A stretch of 64,000 bases of DNA from Pseudomonas quercus (GCF_012033695.1 NZ_JAAVJI010000010.1:118087-182086), one strand, 5' to 3'. Positions 46,621-55,863 are shown, numbered from the stretch's first letter. A program made the numbers and translations. The notes: generated by a model not told the origin, from the letters alone.

Positions 46621-47571
46621 ATGCCCCGCCATTCGCTGCTACGCGCCCAGGGCCAGGCCGGGTACTTAATGACCAGTTTTACCATGCTCTCTTCAAAGCT
46701 TGCGCCAAAGGCTGACCGCCCCGCGGACCGCTTGGGTTTTGCGCTGCTCGTTGCTGCCTTGTTGCACCTGGCCGTCATTCTTGGCGTGAGCTTCAGCCTG
46801 GAACCGCCTGCGCAAATCAGTAAAACCCTTGAAATCACCTTGTCCACCTTCAAAAGTGACAAGGCGCCAGAGAAAGCCGACTTTCTCGCCCAGGACAACC
46901 AACAGGGCAGTGGCACGCTCGAACACAAGGCCGTGCCGAAAACCACGGAAGTAGCGCCGTTCCAGAGCGAGCAGATCAACAAGGTGACCCCACCCCCTGC
47001 GCCCCGCCCAGTACGCGAGGATGCGCCGCAGAAAACCAAGGCCGTGGCCACTACTGCCACACAGGTGCACAAGACCGAAGCACGGCCGCAGAAACAGCCT
47101 GTGGACGAGAAGCCCCAGCCCGCCACACCCGACTTCGACAGTTCCCAGCTGTCCAGCGAGATCGCCAGCCTTGAAGCCGAACTTTCAAACGAGCAGCAGG
47201 CGTATGCCAAGCGCCCCCGCATCTACCGTTTGAGCGCGGCCTCGACCATGCGCGACAAGGGGGCCTGGTACAAGGAAGACTGGCGCAAGAAGGTGGAGCG
47301 TATCGGGAACCTGAACTACCCCGAACAGGCGCGCCAACAGCAGATCTACGGCAATCTACGGATGCTGGTGTCGATCAACCGTGATGGTTCACTGTACGAA
47401 GTGTTGGTACTCGAGTCCTCCGGGCAGCCTCTACTGGATGAAGCTGCTCAGCGCATTGTGCGCCTTGCAGCGCCTTTTGCGCCGTTTACCGGGGACCTTT
47501 CGGACATCGACCGGCTCGAAATCATTCGGACCTGGCGGTTTGCCAAAGGTGACCGGTTGTCCAGCAATTAG
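46621..47571 (+). CDS. tonB3: TonB family energy transducer (TonB3-like)
   Basis: Up to 316 residues: one membrane anchor (LGFALLVAALLHLAVILGVSFSL), a Pro/Lys/Glu-rich periplasmic spacer with coiled-coil-like part (SSEIASLEAELSNEQQAYA), and a C-terminal TonB fold (NYPEQARQQQIYGNLRMLVSINRDGSLYEVLVLESSGQPLLDEAA). By synteny with P. aeruginosa (between gshB and yqgE) it matches TonB3, which affects twitching and pilus assembly there. That suits the pil-chp operon next door. Start choice is uncertain: ATG 46621 has GGAG 5 nt upstream; ATG 46669 and 46684 are alternatives. Confidence 0.88.
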   Translation: MPRHSLLRAQGQAGYLMTSFTMLSSKLAPKADRPADRLGFALLVAALLHLAVILGVSFSLEPPAQISKTLEITLSTFKSDKAPEKADFLAQDNQQGSGTLEHKAVPKTTEVAPFQSEQINKVTPPPAPRPVREDAPQKTKAVATTATQVHKTEARPQKQPVDEKPQPATPDFDSSQLSSEIASLEAELSNEQQAYAKRPRIYRLSAASTMRDKGAWYKEDWRKKVERIGNLNYPEQARQQQIYGNLRMLVSINRDGSLYEVLVLESSGQPLLDEAAQRIVRLAAPFAPFTGDLSDIDRLEIIRTWRFAKGDRLSSN

Positions 47572-47629
47572 GGTTGCTATTGAATGCCCACCGCTTGAAA
47601 GCCCCCAGAGGCAGCGCCAAACTACGCCT

Positions 47630-48199
47630 ATGAAGACCCTTGAAACCAGCTACCTCAAGCATCAGTTCCTGATCGCCATGCCACACATGGCCGATCCCAA
47701 TTTCGCCCAGACGCTGACCTATATCGTCGAGCACACCGAGCGCGGTGCCATGGGGCTGGTAGTGAACCGGCCACAGGAGCTGAACTTGGCTGACATTCTC
47801 GAACAGCTCCGGCCAGACGTAACGCCTCCGTTGTCGGCGCAACTGGTGCCAGTGTATGGCGGGGGGCCGGTTCAAATGGACCGCGGCTTCGTGCTGCATA
47901 CCAGTGGCCCGGTGTTCGATGCCACGGTAGAGCTGGGCGGCGTATCGCTGTCCACGTCCCAAGACGTGCTGTTCGCTATCGCTGACGGCAGCGGCCCCGA
48001 GCAAAGCTTGATCACGCTGGGGTACGCCGGCTGGGAAGCGGGGCAACTGGAAAGCGAGATGGCCGAAAACGCTTGGCTGACCTGCTCCTTCGACCCTGCC
48101 ATTTTGTTCGATATACCCAGTGAAGCCCGGCTGACGGCCGCCGCGAAGCGCCTCGGGATCAACCTGAGCCTGCTCACCAGCCAGGCGGGGCACGCCTGA
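47630..48199 (+). CDS. yqgE: YqgE/AlgH family protein (UPF0301)
   Basis: 189 residues; LKHQFLIAMPHMADPNFAQTLTYIVEHTERGAMGLVVNRP is the family signature. AlgH/YqgE proteins have no settled biochemical role; in P. aeruginosa AlgH was named for an effect on alginate control. It ends in a 1-nt overlap (TGATG) with ruvX, so the pair is translationally coupled. Confidence 0.95.
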   Translation: MKTLETSYLKHQFLIAMPHMADPNFAQTLTYIVEHTERGAMGLVVNRPQELNLADILEQLRPDVTPPLSAQLVPVYGGGPVQMDRGFVLHTSGPVFDATVELGGVSLSTSQDVLFAIADGSGPEQSLITLGYAGWEAGQLESEMAENAWLTCSFDPAILFDIPSEARLTAAAKRLGINLSLLTSQAGHA

Positions 48200-48639
48200 T
48201 GGCGGTTCGGTTGTTGATCGGCTTTGACTACGGCAGCAAGCAGATCGGCCTGGCTGTTGGCCAGGTGATCACTGGCCAAGCCCGCGAGTTGTGCGTGCTC
48301 AAAGCCCAGAATGGCGTGCCGGACTGGCTCAAAGTCGAAGCCCTGCTTAAAGAGTGGAAGCCCGATGCACTGGTGGTAGGCCTGCCTTTGAACATGGACG
48401 GTACGCCCAGCGACATGAGCGCCCGCGCTGAAAAGTTTGCCCGCCAGCTCAATGGGCGTTTCAACCTGCCGGTCCATACCCACGACGAACGCCTGACCAC
48501 CTTTGAAGCCAAAGGCGAGCGCATAGCCCGTGGGCAACGGACTCACAGCTATCGGGACAACCCGGTAGATGCGATCGCCGCACGGCTGGTACTTGAAGGC
48601 TGGCTGGAGGCCAACGCCGCAAACCTTTCCGAACCTTGA
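48199..48639 (+). CDS. ruvX: Holliday junction resolvase-like RuvX (YqgF)
   Basis: A 146-residue RNase H-fold protein: LLIGFDYGSKQIGLAVGQ (first acidic site), ALVVGLPLNMDGTPSDMSARAEKFA, HTHDERLTTFEA and the final DAIAARLVLE with the catalytic Asp. In bacteria it acts in 16S rRNA 5'-end maturation and possibly recombination. The start is coupled to yqgE. Confidence 0.95.
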   Translation: MAVRLLIGFDYGSKQIGLAVGQVITGQARELCVLKAQNGVPDWLKVEALLKEWKPDALVVGLPLNMDGTPSDMSARAEKFARQLNGRFNLPVHTHDERLTTFEAKGERIARGQRTHSYRDNPVDAIAARLVLEGWLEANAANLSEP

Positions 48640-48678
48640 CCTTGCCCGGCCGCAGGCCGCCGCTTTCCTGGAGTGTGC

Positions 48679-49212
48679 ATGAGCTTACCCAACCCCGCCG
48701 ACCTGATCGCCCAGATGGCCACTGCCCTTACGACAAGGCTGCAGGCTCGAGGCATCGATAACCCCCGTTTCATCGGCATACGTACCGGCGGTGTTTGGGT
48801 TGCCCAGGCCCTGATGGAGGCGCTGGGGCAGGCCACCGAGCTGGGTACGCTCGATGTGTCGTTCTACCGTGATGATTTCAGCCAGAACGGCCTGCACCCT
48901 CAGGTACGCCCCTCCAGCCTGCCCTTCGAGATCGAAGGCCAGCACCTTGTGCTTATCGATGATGTACTGATGAGCGGGCGCACGGTGCGTGCCGCACTCA
49001 ACGAGCTGTTCGACTACGGTCGGCCGGCCAGCGTGACCTTGGTAAGCCTGTTGGACCTGGACGCAGCCGAGCTGCCTATCCGCCCTGATGTAGTGGGCGC
49101 CACGCTGTCCCTGGCCCCTGACGAGCGGGTAAAATTACTCGGCCCTACCCCGCTTACCCTGGAGCGCCAGGCCATTGGTGCTGCTGCCAGCCTTCAAGAG
49201 TCCACCCGATGA
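48679..49212 (+). CDS. pyrR: Bifunctional pyrimidine regulator/uracil phosphoribosyltransferase PyrR
   Basis: 177 residues; the PRPP-binding loop VLIDDVLMSGRTVRAALNEL and FYRDDFSQNGLHPQV are the PyrR motifs. In Pseudomonas PyrR serves pyrimidine salvage and regulation; no attenuator was recognised ahead of it here. ATG 48679 has GGAG 6 nt upstream; an in-frame GTG two codons earlier is not needed. It overlaps pyrB by 4 nt (ATGA). Confidence 0.96.
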   Translation: MSLPNPADLIAQMATALTTRLQARGIDNPRFIGIRTGGVWVAQALMEALGQATELGTLDVSFYRDDFSQNGLHPQVRPSSLPFEIEGQHLVLIDDVLMSGRTVRAALNELFDYGRPASVTLVSLLDLDAAELPIRPDVVGATLSLAPDERVKLLGPTPLTLERQAIGAAASLQESTR

Positions 49213-50213
49213 CGCCAACCGACGCAAAGCGCCCCCTGCAACTCAACGACCAAGGTCAGTTACGGCATTTCCTGTCTTTAGACGGGCTCCCCCGCGAGCT
49301 GCTTACCGAAATTCTGGACACCGCTGACTCATTTCTGGAAGTAGGCGCTCGGGCAGTGAAGAAGGTGCCCTTGTTGCGCGGCAAAACCGTATGCAACGTG
49401 TTCTTCGAGAACTCTACGCGCACCCGTACCACGTTCGAACTGGCGGCCCAACGGCTGTCGGCAGACGTGATCACGCTAAACGTGTCCACCTCTTCCACCA
49501 GCAAAGGCGAGACGCTGTTCGATACGCTGCGCAACCTGGAAGCCATGGCGGCTGACATGTTCGTGGTGCGCCACGCCGACTCCGGTGCCGCCCATTACAT
49601 TGCCGAACACGTATCGCCAGAGGTGGCGGTGATCAATGGCGGTGATGGCCGCCATGCGCACCCCACCCAAGGCATGCTGGACATGCTGACCATCCGCCGG
49701 CACAAGGGAGGGTTTGAAAACCTGTCCGTGGCCATCGTAGGGGATATCCTGCACTCCCGAGTAGCGCGCTCCAACATGATTGCGCTCAAGACCCTGGGAT
49801 GTCGTGACATTCGTGTGATCGGCCCCAAAACCTTGCTACCCGTTGGCGTAGAGCAGTATGGCGTGACGGTGTATACCGACCTGGCCAAGGGCTTGAAGGA
49901 CGTGGACGTGGTGATCATGCTGCGCCTGCAGCGCGAACGCATGCAAGGCGGCCTGCTGCCCAGCGAGGGAGAGTTCTACCGGCTGTTTGGCCTGACTACC
50001 CAGCGGCTGGCCCTGGCCAAGCCTGATGCGATCGTGATGCACCCTGGGCCGATCAACCGTGGCGTGGAGATCGAGTCTGCCGTGGCCGATGGCGCCCAAT
50101 CGGTGATTCTCAACCAGGTAACCTACGGCATTGCCGTACGCATGGCGGTGCTGTCCATGGCCATGAGCGGCCAGGCAGCACAGCGGCAGATCGAGCAGGA
50201 GAGTTTCCAGTGA
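49209..50213 (+). CDS. pyrB: Aspartate carbamoyltransferase catalytic subunit
   Basis: A 334-residue enzyme forming carbamoyl-aspartate in pyrimidine synthesis. FFENSTRTRTTFELAA binds carbamoyl phosphate, HPTQGMLDMLTI and HPGPINRGVEI bind aspartate. It carries the N-terminal extension (about 20 residues before FLSLDGLPRELL) typical of pseudomonad class A ATCase, where nucleotide control sits. It is coupled at both ends: 4-nt overlaps with pyrR and pyrC'. Confidence 0.98.
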   Translation: MTPTDAKRPLQLNDQGQLRHFLSLDGLPRELLTEILDTADSFLEVGARAVKKVPLLRGKTVCNVFFENSTRTRTTFELAAQRLSADVITLNVSTSSTSKGETLFDTLRNLEAMAADMFVVRHADSGAAHYIAEHVSPEVAVINGGDGRHAHPTQGMLDMLTIRRHKGGFENLSVAIVGDILHSRVARSNMIALKTLGCRDIRVIGPKTLLPVGVEQYGVTVYTDLAKGLKDVDVVIMLRLQRERMQGGLLPSEGEFYRLFGLTTQRLALAKPDAIVMHPGPINRGVEIESAVADGAQSVILNQVTYGIAVRMAVLSMAMSGQAAQRQIEQESFQ

Positions 50214-51481
50214 CTGTAAGCATTATGGGTGCCCGCCTGATCGACCCTGTCTCAGGCCTGGACCAGCTCACCGACCTGCACCTGGAGAACGGCAAGGTGC
50301 TGGCCATTGGCGCCGCCCCAGCCACCTTCAGGGCGGCACAACACATCGACGCCCATGGGCTCATTGCCGCCCCAGGCCTGGTAGACCTCAACGTTTCGTT
50401 GCGCGAGCCAGGCTACAGCCGCAAGGGCACCATCGCCACGGAAACCCGCGCCGCCGCAGCCGGCGGTGTGACTTCGCTGTGCTGCCCACCGTTGACGCGC
50501 CCCATCCTGGATACCTCGGCTGTTGCCGAACTGATCCTGGACCGTGCGCGCGAAGCCGGCCACTGCAAGGTGTTTCCTGTTGGTGCATTGAGCAAAGGGC
50601 TGGAAGGCGAGCAGCTGGCTGAGCTGGTAGCTTTGCGGGATGTGGGCTGCGTGGCTTTCGGCAATGGCCTGAACAGTTTCAACAACACGCGTACCCTGTG
50701 CAGAGCGCTGGAATATGCCGCCACATTCGACCTGACCGTGGTGTTCAACTCCCAGGACCGCGACCTGGCGGCCGGTGGGCTGGCGCACGATGGCCCGATC
50801 GCCAGTTTCCTGGGCTTGGCTGGCGTACCTGAGACCGCTGAAACAGTGGCACTGGCCAGGGACCTGCTACTAGTGGAGCAAAGCGGTGTTCGCGCCCATT
50901 TCAGCCAGCTGACTACTGCCCGTGGCGCAGAAATGATCGCCCAGGCCCAGGCGCGTGGCTTGCCAGTGACAGCAGACGTGGCGCTGTACCAGTTGATTCT
51001 CACGGACGAAGCGCTCACCGGTTTTTCAAGCCTGTATCACGTGCTGCCACCGCTACGTACTGCCAAGGACCGCGATGGGTTACGTGCTGCGGTCAAGGCC
51101 GGCGTCATTCAAGCCATTTCCAGCCACCACCAACCCCACGAGCGTGATGCCAAGCAGGCACCGTTCGGTGCGACAGAACCCGGGATCAGCAGTGTGGAGC
51201 TGTTGCTGCCATTGGCTCTGACCTTGGTGGAAGAAGGCGTGCTGGACCTGCCCACCCTGTTGGCCCGCTTGACGGCAGGCCCGGCGCAGGCCCTGCGGTT
51301 GCCGGCAGGTGAACTGAAGGTGGGGGCACCAGCGGACGTGGTGCTGTTCGACCTGAATGCCACCACCCTGGCCGGCGAGCACTGGCATTCCCGCGGCCAG
51401 AACAGCCCGTTCATGAGCCACTGCTTGCCCGGCGCTGTGCGCTATACCTTGGTGGACGGAAAGGTCAGCCACCAGGCCTGA
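50210..51481 (+). CDS. pyrC': Non-catalytic dihydroorotase-like subunit PyrC' of aspartate carbamoyltransferase
   Basis: A 423-residue dihydroorotase-fold protein. The metal motif HxH of active enzymes is replaced by NVS (Asn61, Ser63 in VDLNVSLREPG). Other zinc-ligand positions also appear changed. This marks it as the inactive PyrC' that holds PyrB in a dodecamer in Pseudomonas. The GTG start overlaps the pyrB stop (GTGA), giving one-to-one coupled translation. A true dihydroorotase must be encoded elsewhere. Confidence 0.93.
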   Translation: MTVSIMGARLIDPVSGLDQLTDLHLENGKVLAIGAAPATFRAAQHIDAHGLIAAPGLVDLNVSLREPGYSRKGTIATETRAAAAGGVTSLCCPPLTRPILDTSAVAELILDRAREAGHCKVFPVGALSKGLEGEQLAELVALRDVGCVAFGNGLNSFNNTRTLCRALEYAATFDLTVVFNSQDRDLAAGGLAHDGPIASFLGLAGVPETAETVALARDLLLVEQSGVRAHFSQLTTARGAEMIAQAQARGLPVTADVALYQLILTDEALTGFSSLYHVLPPLRTAKDRDGLRAAVKAGVIQAISSHHQPHERDAKQAPFGATEPGISSVELLLPLALTLVEEGVLDLPTLLARLTAGPAQALRLPAGELKVGAPADVVLFDLNATTLAGEHWHSRGQNSPFMSHCLPGAVRYTLVDGKVSHQA

Positions 51482-51517
51482 ACCGTCACTTAACCTGCAT
51501 GAGTGCGCTTTGCAGAG

Positions 51518-51552
51518 GCATGGTCCTACGCTCAACACGCCTAGGGCCATGC
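51518..51552. terminator. Hairpin between convergent pyrC' and TM2 gene
   Basis: gcatggtccta (51518-51528) pairs with tagggccatgc (51542-51552), 11 bp with one G-U. There is no T tract, so it is a possible bidirectional or Rho-aided terminator. Confidence 0.5.
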
Positions 51553-51577
51553 TCAATGCATGGCCAGGGCACCTGTC

Positions 51578-52003
51578 TCACCCCCGATACGCGTCGCGGT
51601 TTTCCTTGGACACTTGATCGTTGAGTGTCCAGAAGTCATACAGCACGCCCACCAGAAACAACCCGCCGGTGAAGAAGTAGATCACCGCCGTGATCCATTT
51701 GCGCTGGTACAGGCGGTGTACGCCAAATAGGCCGAGGAAGGTCAGCAGCAGCCAGGCAATGTTGTAGTCCAGTGGGCCACTGTGAAACCGCAGGTCTGCA
51801 TGGCGATCCATGGCCGGGATCAGAAACAGGTCGATCAACCAACCAATGCCGAACAGCCCGAGGGTAAGAAACCACAGGGTACCTGTGACCGGCTTGCCGT
51901 AATAAAAGCGGTGAGCGCCGGTGAAACCGAAAATCCAGAGGGCATAACCGAAGATCAGGCTATGGGTATCGTGCAGCCGCGGTTCGGGCTGATAGGTATT
52001 CAT
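51578..52003 (-). CDS. TM2 domain membrane protein
   Basis: 141 residues with four hydrophobic segments in two halves, each holding a G-x-H-R-F/L-Y motif (FTGAHRFYYGKPVTGTLWFLTLGLFGIGWLIDLF and GLFGVHRLYQRKWITAVIYFFTGGLFLVGVLYDF), i.e. two TM2 units. The function of bacterial TM2 proteins is unknown. It is converging on pyrC' and divergent from the NlpC/P60 gene. Confidence 0.9.
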   Translation of the reverse strand: MNTYQPEPRLHDTHSLIFGYALWIFGFTGAHRFYYGKPVTGTLWFLTLGLFGIGWLIDLFLIPAMDRHADLRFHSGPLDYNIAWLLLTFLGLFGVHRLYQRKWITAVIYFFTGGLFLVGVLYDFWTLNDQVSKENRDAYRG

Positions 52004-52250
52004 AGGGGATGCCTTGCGGGGTGATAATTAAAATTTCTGGAAAGAATTGTGACTTTTGCACGGCGAGCCGACAAGCGGTCTTTGCCTGGAGAGTGTGCCC
52101 AAACCGGGCTATTACGGGGGTTAGCTGGTTTACATAGACACAAAACACTGCCTAAGGTTCGGTATGGGCGGATTCTGGATCGACCAGTGGCCCAAAAACA
52201 GGCAAAAAAGCTGTTATAAAGTTTCGCGCCACTACACTGAGCCCTGCCGA

Positions 52251-52889
52251 ATGCACCCAATATTCAAGACATGGCTAACCATTTGCCTTTTATGTCCACT
52301 GGCCGCTTACGCCTCCAACCGTGAGCAAACCCTTCCTCCTAGCTTCTCGGGTTACACCGCCCAAGCAGGTACCGCCGAACATGCGCCACGTGCGCCGCGT
52401 CATTTGGTACGCAAGGCTGTACCTCATTCTGCGCAGGCCGCCGCTGCACAAATGGCCGCTCGCCAGAACAGCCAGAGCAATGCGGTGCTGAGCCGCGCAG
52501 TCAACGTGCTGGGAACGCCTTATAAATGGGGCGGTAGCAGCCCTAGCAAAGGCTTCGATTGCAGCGGGCTGGTCAAGTACGCCTTCAACGACGTGAAGGC
52601 TGTGAACTTGCCTCGCACCTCCAATGCCATGGCAGACGGCCACGGCGTCAAGGTTGCACGTGCCGACCTCAAGCCTGGGGACTTGATCTTCTTCAATATC
52701 AAGAGTGGCCGTGTAAACCACGTGGCCATCTACCTGGGCGAAGGCAAGTTCATTCATGCGCCTCGCCGGGGCAAGGCCGTGTCTATCGACACACTGAACA
52801 AGCCTTACTGGAACCAGCATTACGTGGTTGCCAAGCGGGTATTGCCCAAGCAGCCAGCCACGGCGAACCTTCGCATTACCCAACGCTGA
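52251..52889 (+). CDS. Secreted C40 (NlpC/P60) peptidoglycan endopeptidase
   Basis: 212 residues: signal peptide (MHPIFKTWLTICLLCPLAAYA-SNRE), a low-complexity linker, and an NlpC/P60 domain with Cys104 (GFDCSGLVKYAF), His157 (VNHVAIYLG) and His169 (FIHAPR) as the expected triad. It would cut stem peptides of peptidoglycan in the periplasm. The frame extends 29 codons upstream, but ATG 52251 gives the signal peptide. TATAAA (52215-52220) may be its -10 box. The region after the stop is a repeat tract. Confidence 0.92.
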   Translation: MHPIFKTWLTICLLCPLAAYASNREQTLPPSFSGYTAQAGTAEHAPRAPRHLVRKAVPHSAQAAAAQMAARQNSQSNAVLSRAVNVLGTPYKWGGSSPSKGFDCSGLVKYAFNDVKAVNLPRTSNAMADGHGVKVARADLKPGDLIFFNIKSGRVNHVAIYLGEGKFIHAPRRGKAVSIDTLNKPYWNQHYVVAKRVLPKQPATANLRITQR

Positions 52890-52910
52890 GGTCGCTACAG
52901 CGCGGCGGCT

Positions 52911-53185
52911 TGCTGTGGGATCAGTTGTGGCCAAAGGCGGAAGCCTGAAGTCGCTATGGTGTAATGGCTGCCAAGGTTCGTCCGCTGCGCGAACTCCCAC
53001 AAGGGGGCAGGCGCGTGAGCCTTGGTTGCTGTGGGACCGGGCGCAGCCAAAGGCGGAGACCGGGAACGGGCCGCCGCGGTGTATCAGTTGCCAAGGTTCG
53101 CCCGCTGCGCCCGCGCTGCGCGAACGCCTACAGGTCATACCGTGGCTGCCTGCTGTTGGACCGGTTGCAGCCCAAGGCGGAGGCC
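52911..53185. repeat. Three-copy imperfect tandem repeat tract (unit about 116-124 bp) filling the gap between the C40 gene and pilT
   Basis: A 35-nt core beginning tgctgtgggaycrg and ending ccaaaggcgga plus a 3-nt tail occurs at 52911-52945, 53027-53061 and 53151-53185. A second element (gccaaggttcgyccgctgcgc) follows in the first two units. It fills the 325-nt gene-free stretch 52890-53214, and its hairpin-prone GC content resembles extragenic repeats of Pseudomonas. No gene is seen in it. Confidence 0.8.
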
Positions 53186-53214
53186 GGCAACCTGCAGTAC
53201 GTTAGGGGCCAGGT

Positions 53215-54249
53215 TTACAGGCTGTCTGGGCTTTTTGCCTTTTCCCGGGCCGTATCCTTCGCGATGATGCCTTTGGCCAGCAGTTCCTTGAGGCACGCAT
53301 CCAGGGTTTGCATACCTATCGAACCGCCGGTTTGGATGGCCGAGTACATCTGCGCCACCTTGTCTTCCCGGATAAGGTTACGGATAGCCGGCGTGCCGAT
53401 CATGATTTCATGGGCCGCCACCCTCCCCCCGCCGATCTTGCGCAATAGGGTCTGTGAGATCACCGCCTGCAGTGACTCACTGAGCATCGAGCGCACCATG
53501 CTTTTTTCCTCTGCCGGGAACACGTCCACCACACGGTCGATGGTCTTGGCCGCCGAAGTGGTGTGCAAGGTGCCAAACACCAGGTGGCCGGTTTCCGCAG
53601 CGGTCAGGGCCAGGCGAATGGTTTCCAGGTCTCGCAGCTCCCCGACCAGGATCACATCCGGGTCTTCTCGCAAGGCCGAGCGCAGGGCGTGAGAGAAGCC
53701 CAGCGTGTCACGGTGCACTTCGCGTTGGTTCACCAGGCATTTCTTGGATTCGTGAACGAACTCGATCGGGTCCTCAATGGTAAGGATATGGTGGTGCTTG
53801 TTGCTGTTGAGGTAGTCGATCATAGCCGCCAGGGTGGTGGACTTGCCCGACCCTGTAGGCCCTGTCACCAGCACCAGCCCGCGGGGAACATCCGTGATGC
53901 GCTTGAACACATCACCCATGCCCAGGTCGTCCATGGTCAGCACCTTGGAGGGGATGGTCCTGAACACGGCACCAGCACCCCGGTTCTGATTGAAGGCGTT
54001 GACCCTGAACCGCGCTACGCCCGGCACCTCAAAGGAAAAGTCCGTTTCCATGAACTCTTCGAAGTCCTGGCGCTGCTTGTCATTCATGATGTCGTAGATC
54101 AGCCCCTGCACCGCCTTGTTGTCCAGTGGCGGCAGGTTGATTCGGCGTACGTCGCCGTCTACGCGGATCATGGGCGGCAACCCGGCAGAAAGGTGCAGGT
54201 CCGACGCGCCTTGTTTCGCGCTGAAGGCCAACAACTCGGTAATGTCCAT
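53215..54249 (-). CDS. pilT: Type IV pilus retraction ATPase PilT
   Basis: A 344-residue hexameric secretion-type ATPase powering pilus retraction. N-terminal PAS-like domain (MDITELLAFSAKQGASDLHLSAGLPPMIRVDG), Walker A GPTGSGKST, the Asp box TIEDPIEFVHESK, Walker B DPDVILVGELRD, His box TGHLVFGTLHTTSAAKT, and the AIRNLIRE retraction motif near the C-terminus. ATG 54249 has GGGGAG upstream. pilU, often next to pilT, is not here. It is divergent from yggS, as in other Pseudomonas. Confidence 0.97.
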   Translation of the reverse strand: MDITELLAFSAKQGASDLHLSAGLPPMIRVDGDVRRINLPPLDNKAVQGLIYDIMNDKQRQDFEEFMETDFSFEVPGVARFRVNAFNQNRGAGAVFRTIPSKVLTMDDLGMGDVFKRITDVPRGLVLVTGPTGSGKSTTLAAMIDYLNSNKHHHILTIEDPIEFVHESKKCLVNQREVHRDTLGFSHALRSALREDPDVILVGELRDLETIRLALTAAETGHLVFGTLHTTSAAKTIDRVVDVFPAEEKSMVRSMLSESLQAVISQTLLRKIGGGRVAAHEIMIGTPAIRNLIREDKVAQMYSAIQTGGSIGMQTLDACLKELLAKGIIAKDTAREKAKSPDSL

Positions 54250-54315
54250 GAGACTCCCCAAATACAGACAAGCAGGTAGAATGCCGCAGACCCCTAAAGC
54301 CGCTGGCGCCAAGTA

Positions 54316-55014
54316 ATGTCCACCATAGCAGACAACCTTTCTTCGGTGAGTGCGCGAATTGGCGCGGCAGCCCAGGCTGCAGGCCGTGAGCCGAGCAGCG
54401 TGAACCTGCTGGCCGTGAGCAAGACCAAGCCGGCCCAGGCCATACGTGAAGCCCATGCTGCAGGCCAGCATCATTTCGGTGAAAACTACCTGCAGGAAGC
54501 CTTGGCCAAACAGGCCGAGCTTACCGACCTGGACGTGACCTGGCATTTCATCGGCCCGATCCAGTCCAATAAAACCAAGGCCATCGCCGAGCACTTCGCG
54601 TGGGTGCATTCGGTCGACCGGCTCAAAATTGCCCAGCGCCTGTCCGAGCAACGCCCACCCCACCTGCCACCGCTGAACATCTGCCTGCAGGTGAACATCA
54701 GCGGCGAGGCGAGCAAGGCCGGCTGTGAGCCGCAAGACCTGGCGGCCCTGGCCAGTGCCGTCGCTGCACTGCCACGCCTGCGCTTGCGTGGTTTGATGGC
54801 CATTCCTGAGCCCAGCACGGAGGCTACCGAGCAGAACGCGACCTTTGCTCGGGTCACTGCCCTGCGCGATGGGCTAAGCCTTGGCCTGGACACGCTGTCC
54901 ATGGGCATGAGTGACGACCTGGAGGCAGCTATCGCCCAAGGCGCGACCTGGGTACGCATAGGCACTGCGCTCTTTGGCGCCCGCGACTACAGCACGCCCA
55001 ACGCCCCTGTTTGA
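54316..55014 (+). CDS. yggS: YggS family PLP homeostasis protein
   Basis: A 232-residue alanine-racemase-fold, single-domain PLP-binding protein; LLAVSKTKP holds the PLP Lys, and GENYLQEAL, WHFIGPIQSNKTK and LSMGMSDDLEAAI are conserved. It buffers free PLP and affects amino-acid metabolism. It precedes proC with a short overlap to a poorly supported upstream proC start (proC proper starts 20 nt later). Confidence 0.96.
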   Translation: MSTIADNLSSVSARIGAAAQAAGREPSSVNLLAVSKTKPAQAIREAHAAGQHHFGENYLQEALAKQAELTDLDVTWHFIGPIQSNKTKAIAEHFAWVHSVDRLKIAQRLSEQRPPHLPPLNICLQVNISGEASKAGCEPQDLAALASAVAALPRLRLRGLMAIPEPSTEATEQNATFARVTALRDGLSLGLDTLSMGMSDDLEAAIAQGATWVRIGTALFGARDYSTPNAPV

Positions 55015-55034
55015 ACCGATTCGAAGGATTTCCC

Positions 55035-55853
55035 ATGAGCACACCACGCATTGCCTTTATTGGTGCCGGCAACATGGCCACCAGCCTGATCGCCGGGCTA
55101 CGGGCTGAAGGTATCGACAGCAGCCATATAACCGCCAGCGCCCGCAGTGAGGAGACCCGCGCGCGCATTGGTAGCACCTACGGCATCGCCACCTTTGCAG
55201 ACAATGCCGAAGCGGTGAAAGGCGCTGACGTCATCGTGCTGTCCGTCAAGCCGCAGGTTATGAAGGGCGTGTGCGAGGCCTTGCGCCCCGCCTTGCAACC
55301 TGGCCAGTTGATCGTCTCCGTGGCTGCCGGGATCACGTGCGCCAGCCTGCAAGCCTGGCTGGGCGAATACCCGGTGGTACGCTGCATGCCTAATACCCCG
55401 TCACAGCTTCGCCAAGGCGCCAGCGGGCTGTACGCTACGGCACAAGTGACGAACGACCAGAAAGCCGTTACCGAGCGGTTGCTAGGCGCAGTAGGCCTTG
55501 CTCTGTGGCTGGACACCGAAGCGCAGCTACACGCTGTGACGGCTGTTTCCGGAAGCGGCCCGGCTTACTTTTTCCTGATGATCGAAGCCATGACTCAAGC
55601 CGGTGTGGACCTAGGGCTGCCCCGTGACACCGCTGAAGCATTGGCTGAGCAAACCGCACTGGGCGCCGCACAGATGGCATCGACCAGCGACGCGGATGCC
55701 GCCGAGCTTCGCCGTCGGGTCGCTTCGCCGGGAGGTACGACGGAAGCCGCCATCAAGGCTTTCCAAGCGAATGGTTTTGAAGCATTGGTAGCGAAGGCCC
55801 TCAGCGCTGCGGCGCACCGTTCGAAAGAACTGGCCGAACAACTGGCCAACTAA
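55035..55853 (+). CDS. proC: Pyrroline-5-carboxylate reductase
   Basis: A 272-residue enzyme for the last step of proline synthesis. FIGAGNMATSLIAGL is the NADPH loop, VRCMPNTPSQLRQGASGLYA and AVSGSGPAYFFLMIEAM are the family motifs. ATG 55035 has GAAGGA upstream and is preferred to ATG 55011. At the other end of the window putA encodes proline breakdown. Confidence 0.97.
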   Translation: MSTPRIAFIGAGNMATSLIAGLRAEGIDSSHITASARSEETRARIGSTYGIATFADNAEAVKGADVIVLSVKPQVMKGVCEALRPALQPGQLIVSVAAGITCASLQAWLGEYPVVRCMPNTPSQLRQGASGLYATAQVTNDQKAVTERLLGAVGLALWLDTEAQLHAVTAVSGSGPAYFFLMIEAMTQAGVDLGLPRDTAEALAEQTALGAAQMASTSDADAAELRRRVASPGGTTEAAIKAFQANGFEALVAKALSAAAHRSKELAEQLAN

Positions 55854-55863
55854 GGAGCATTAG

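Noticed and set aside
50210..51481. Active dihydroorotase PyrC
   Set aside because: The HxH zinc motif is NVS, fitting the non-catalytic PyrC' partner of PyrB.
52164..52250. 29-codon N-terminal extension of the C40 peptidase
   Set aside because: It would bury the signal peptide; ATG 52251 gives a normal exported protein.
52911..53185. CRISPR-like repeat array
   Set aside because: Only three imperfect copies with 80-90 nt between them that are themselves partly repeated; no cas genes.
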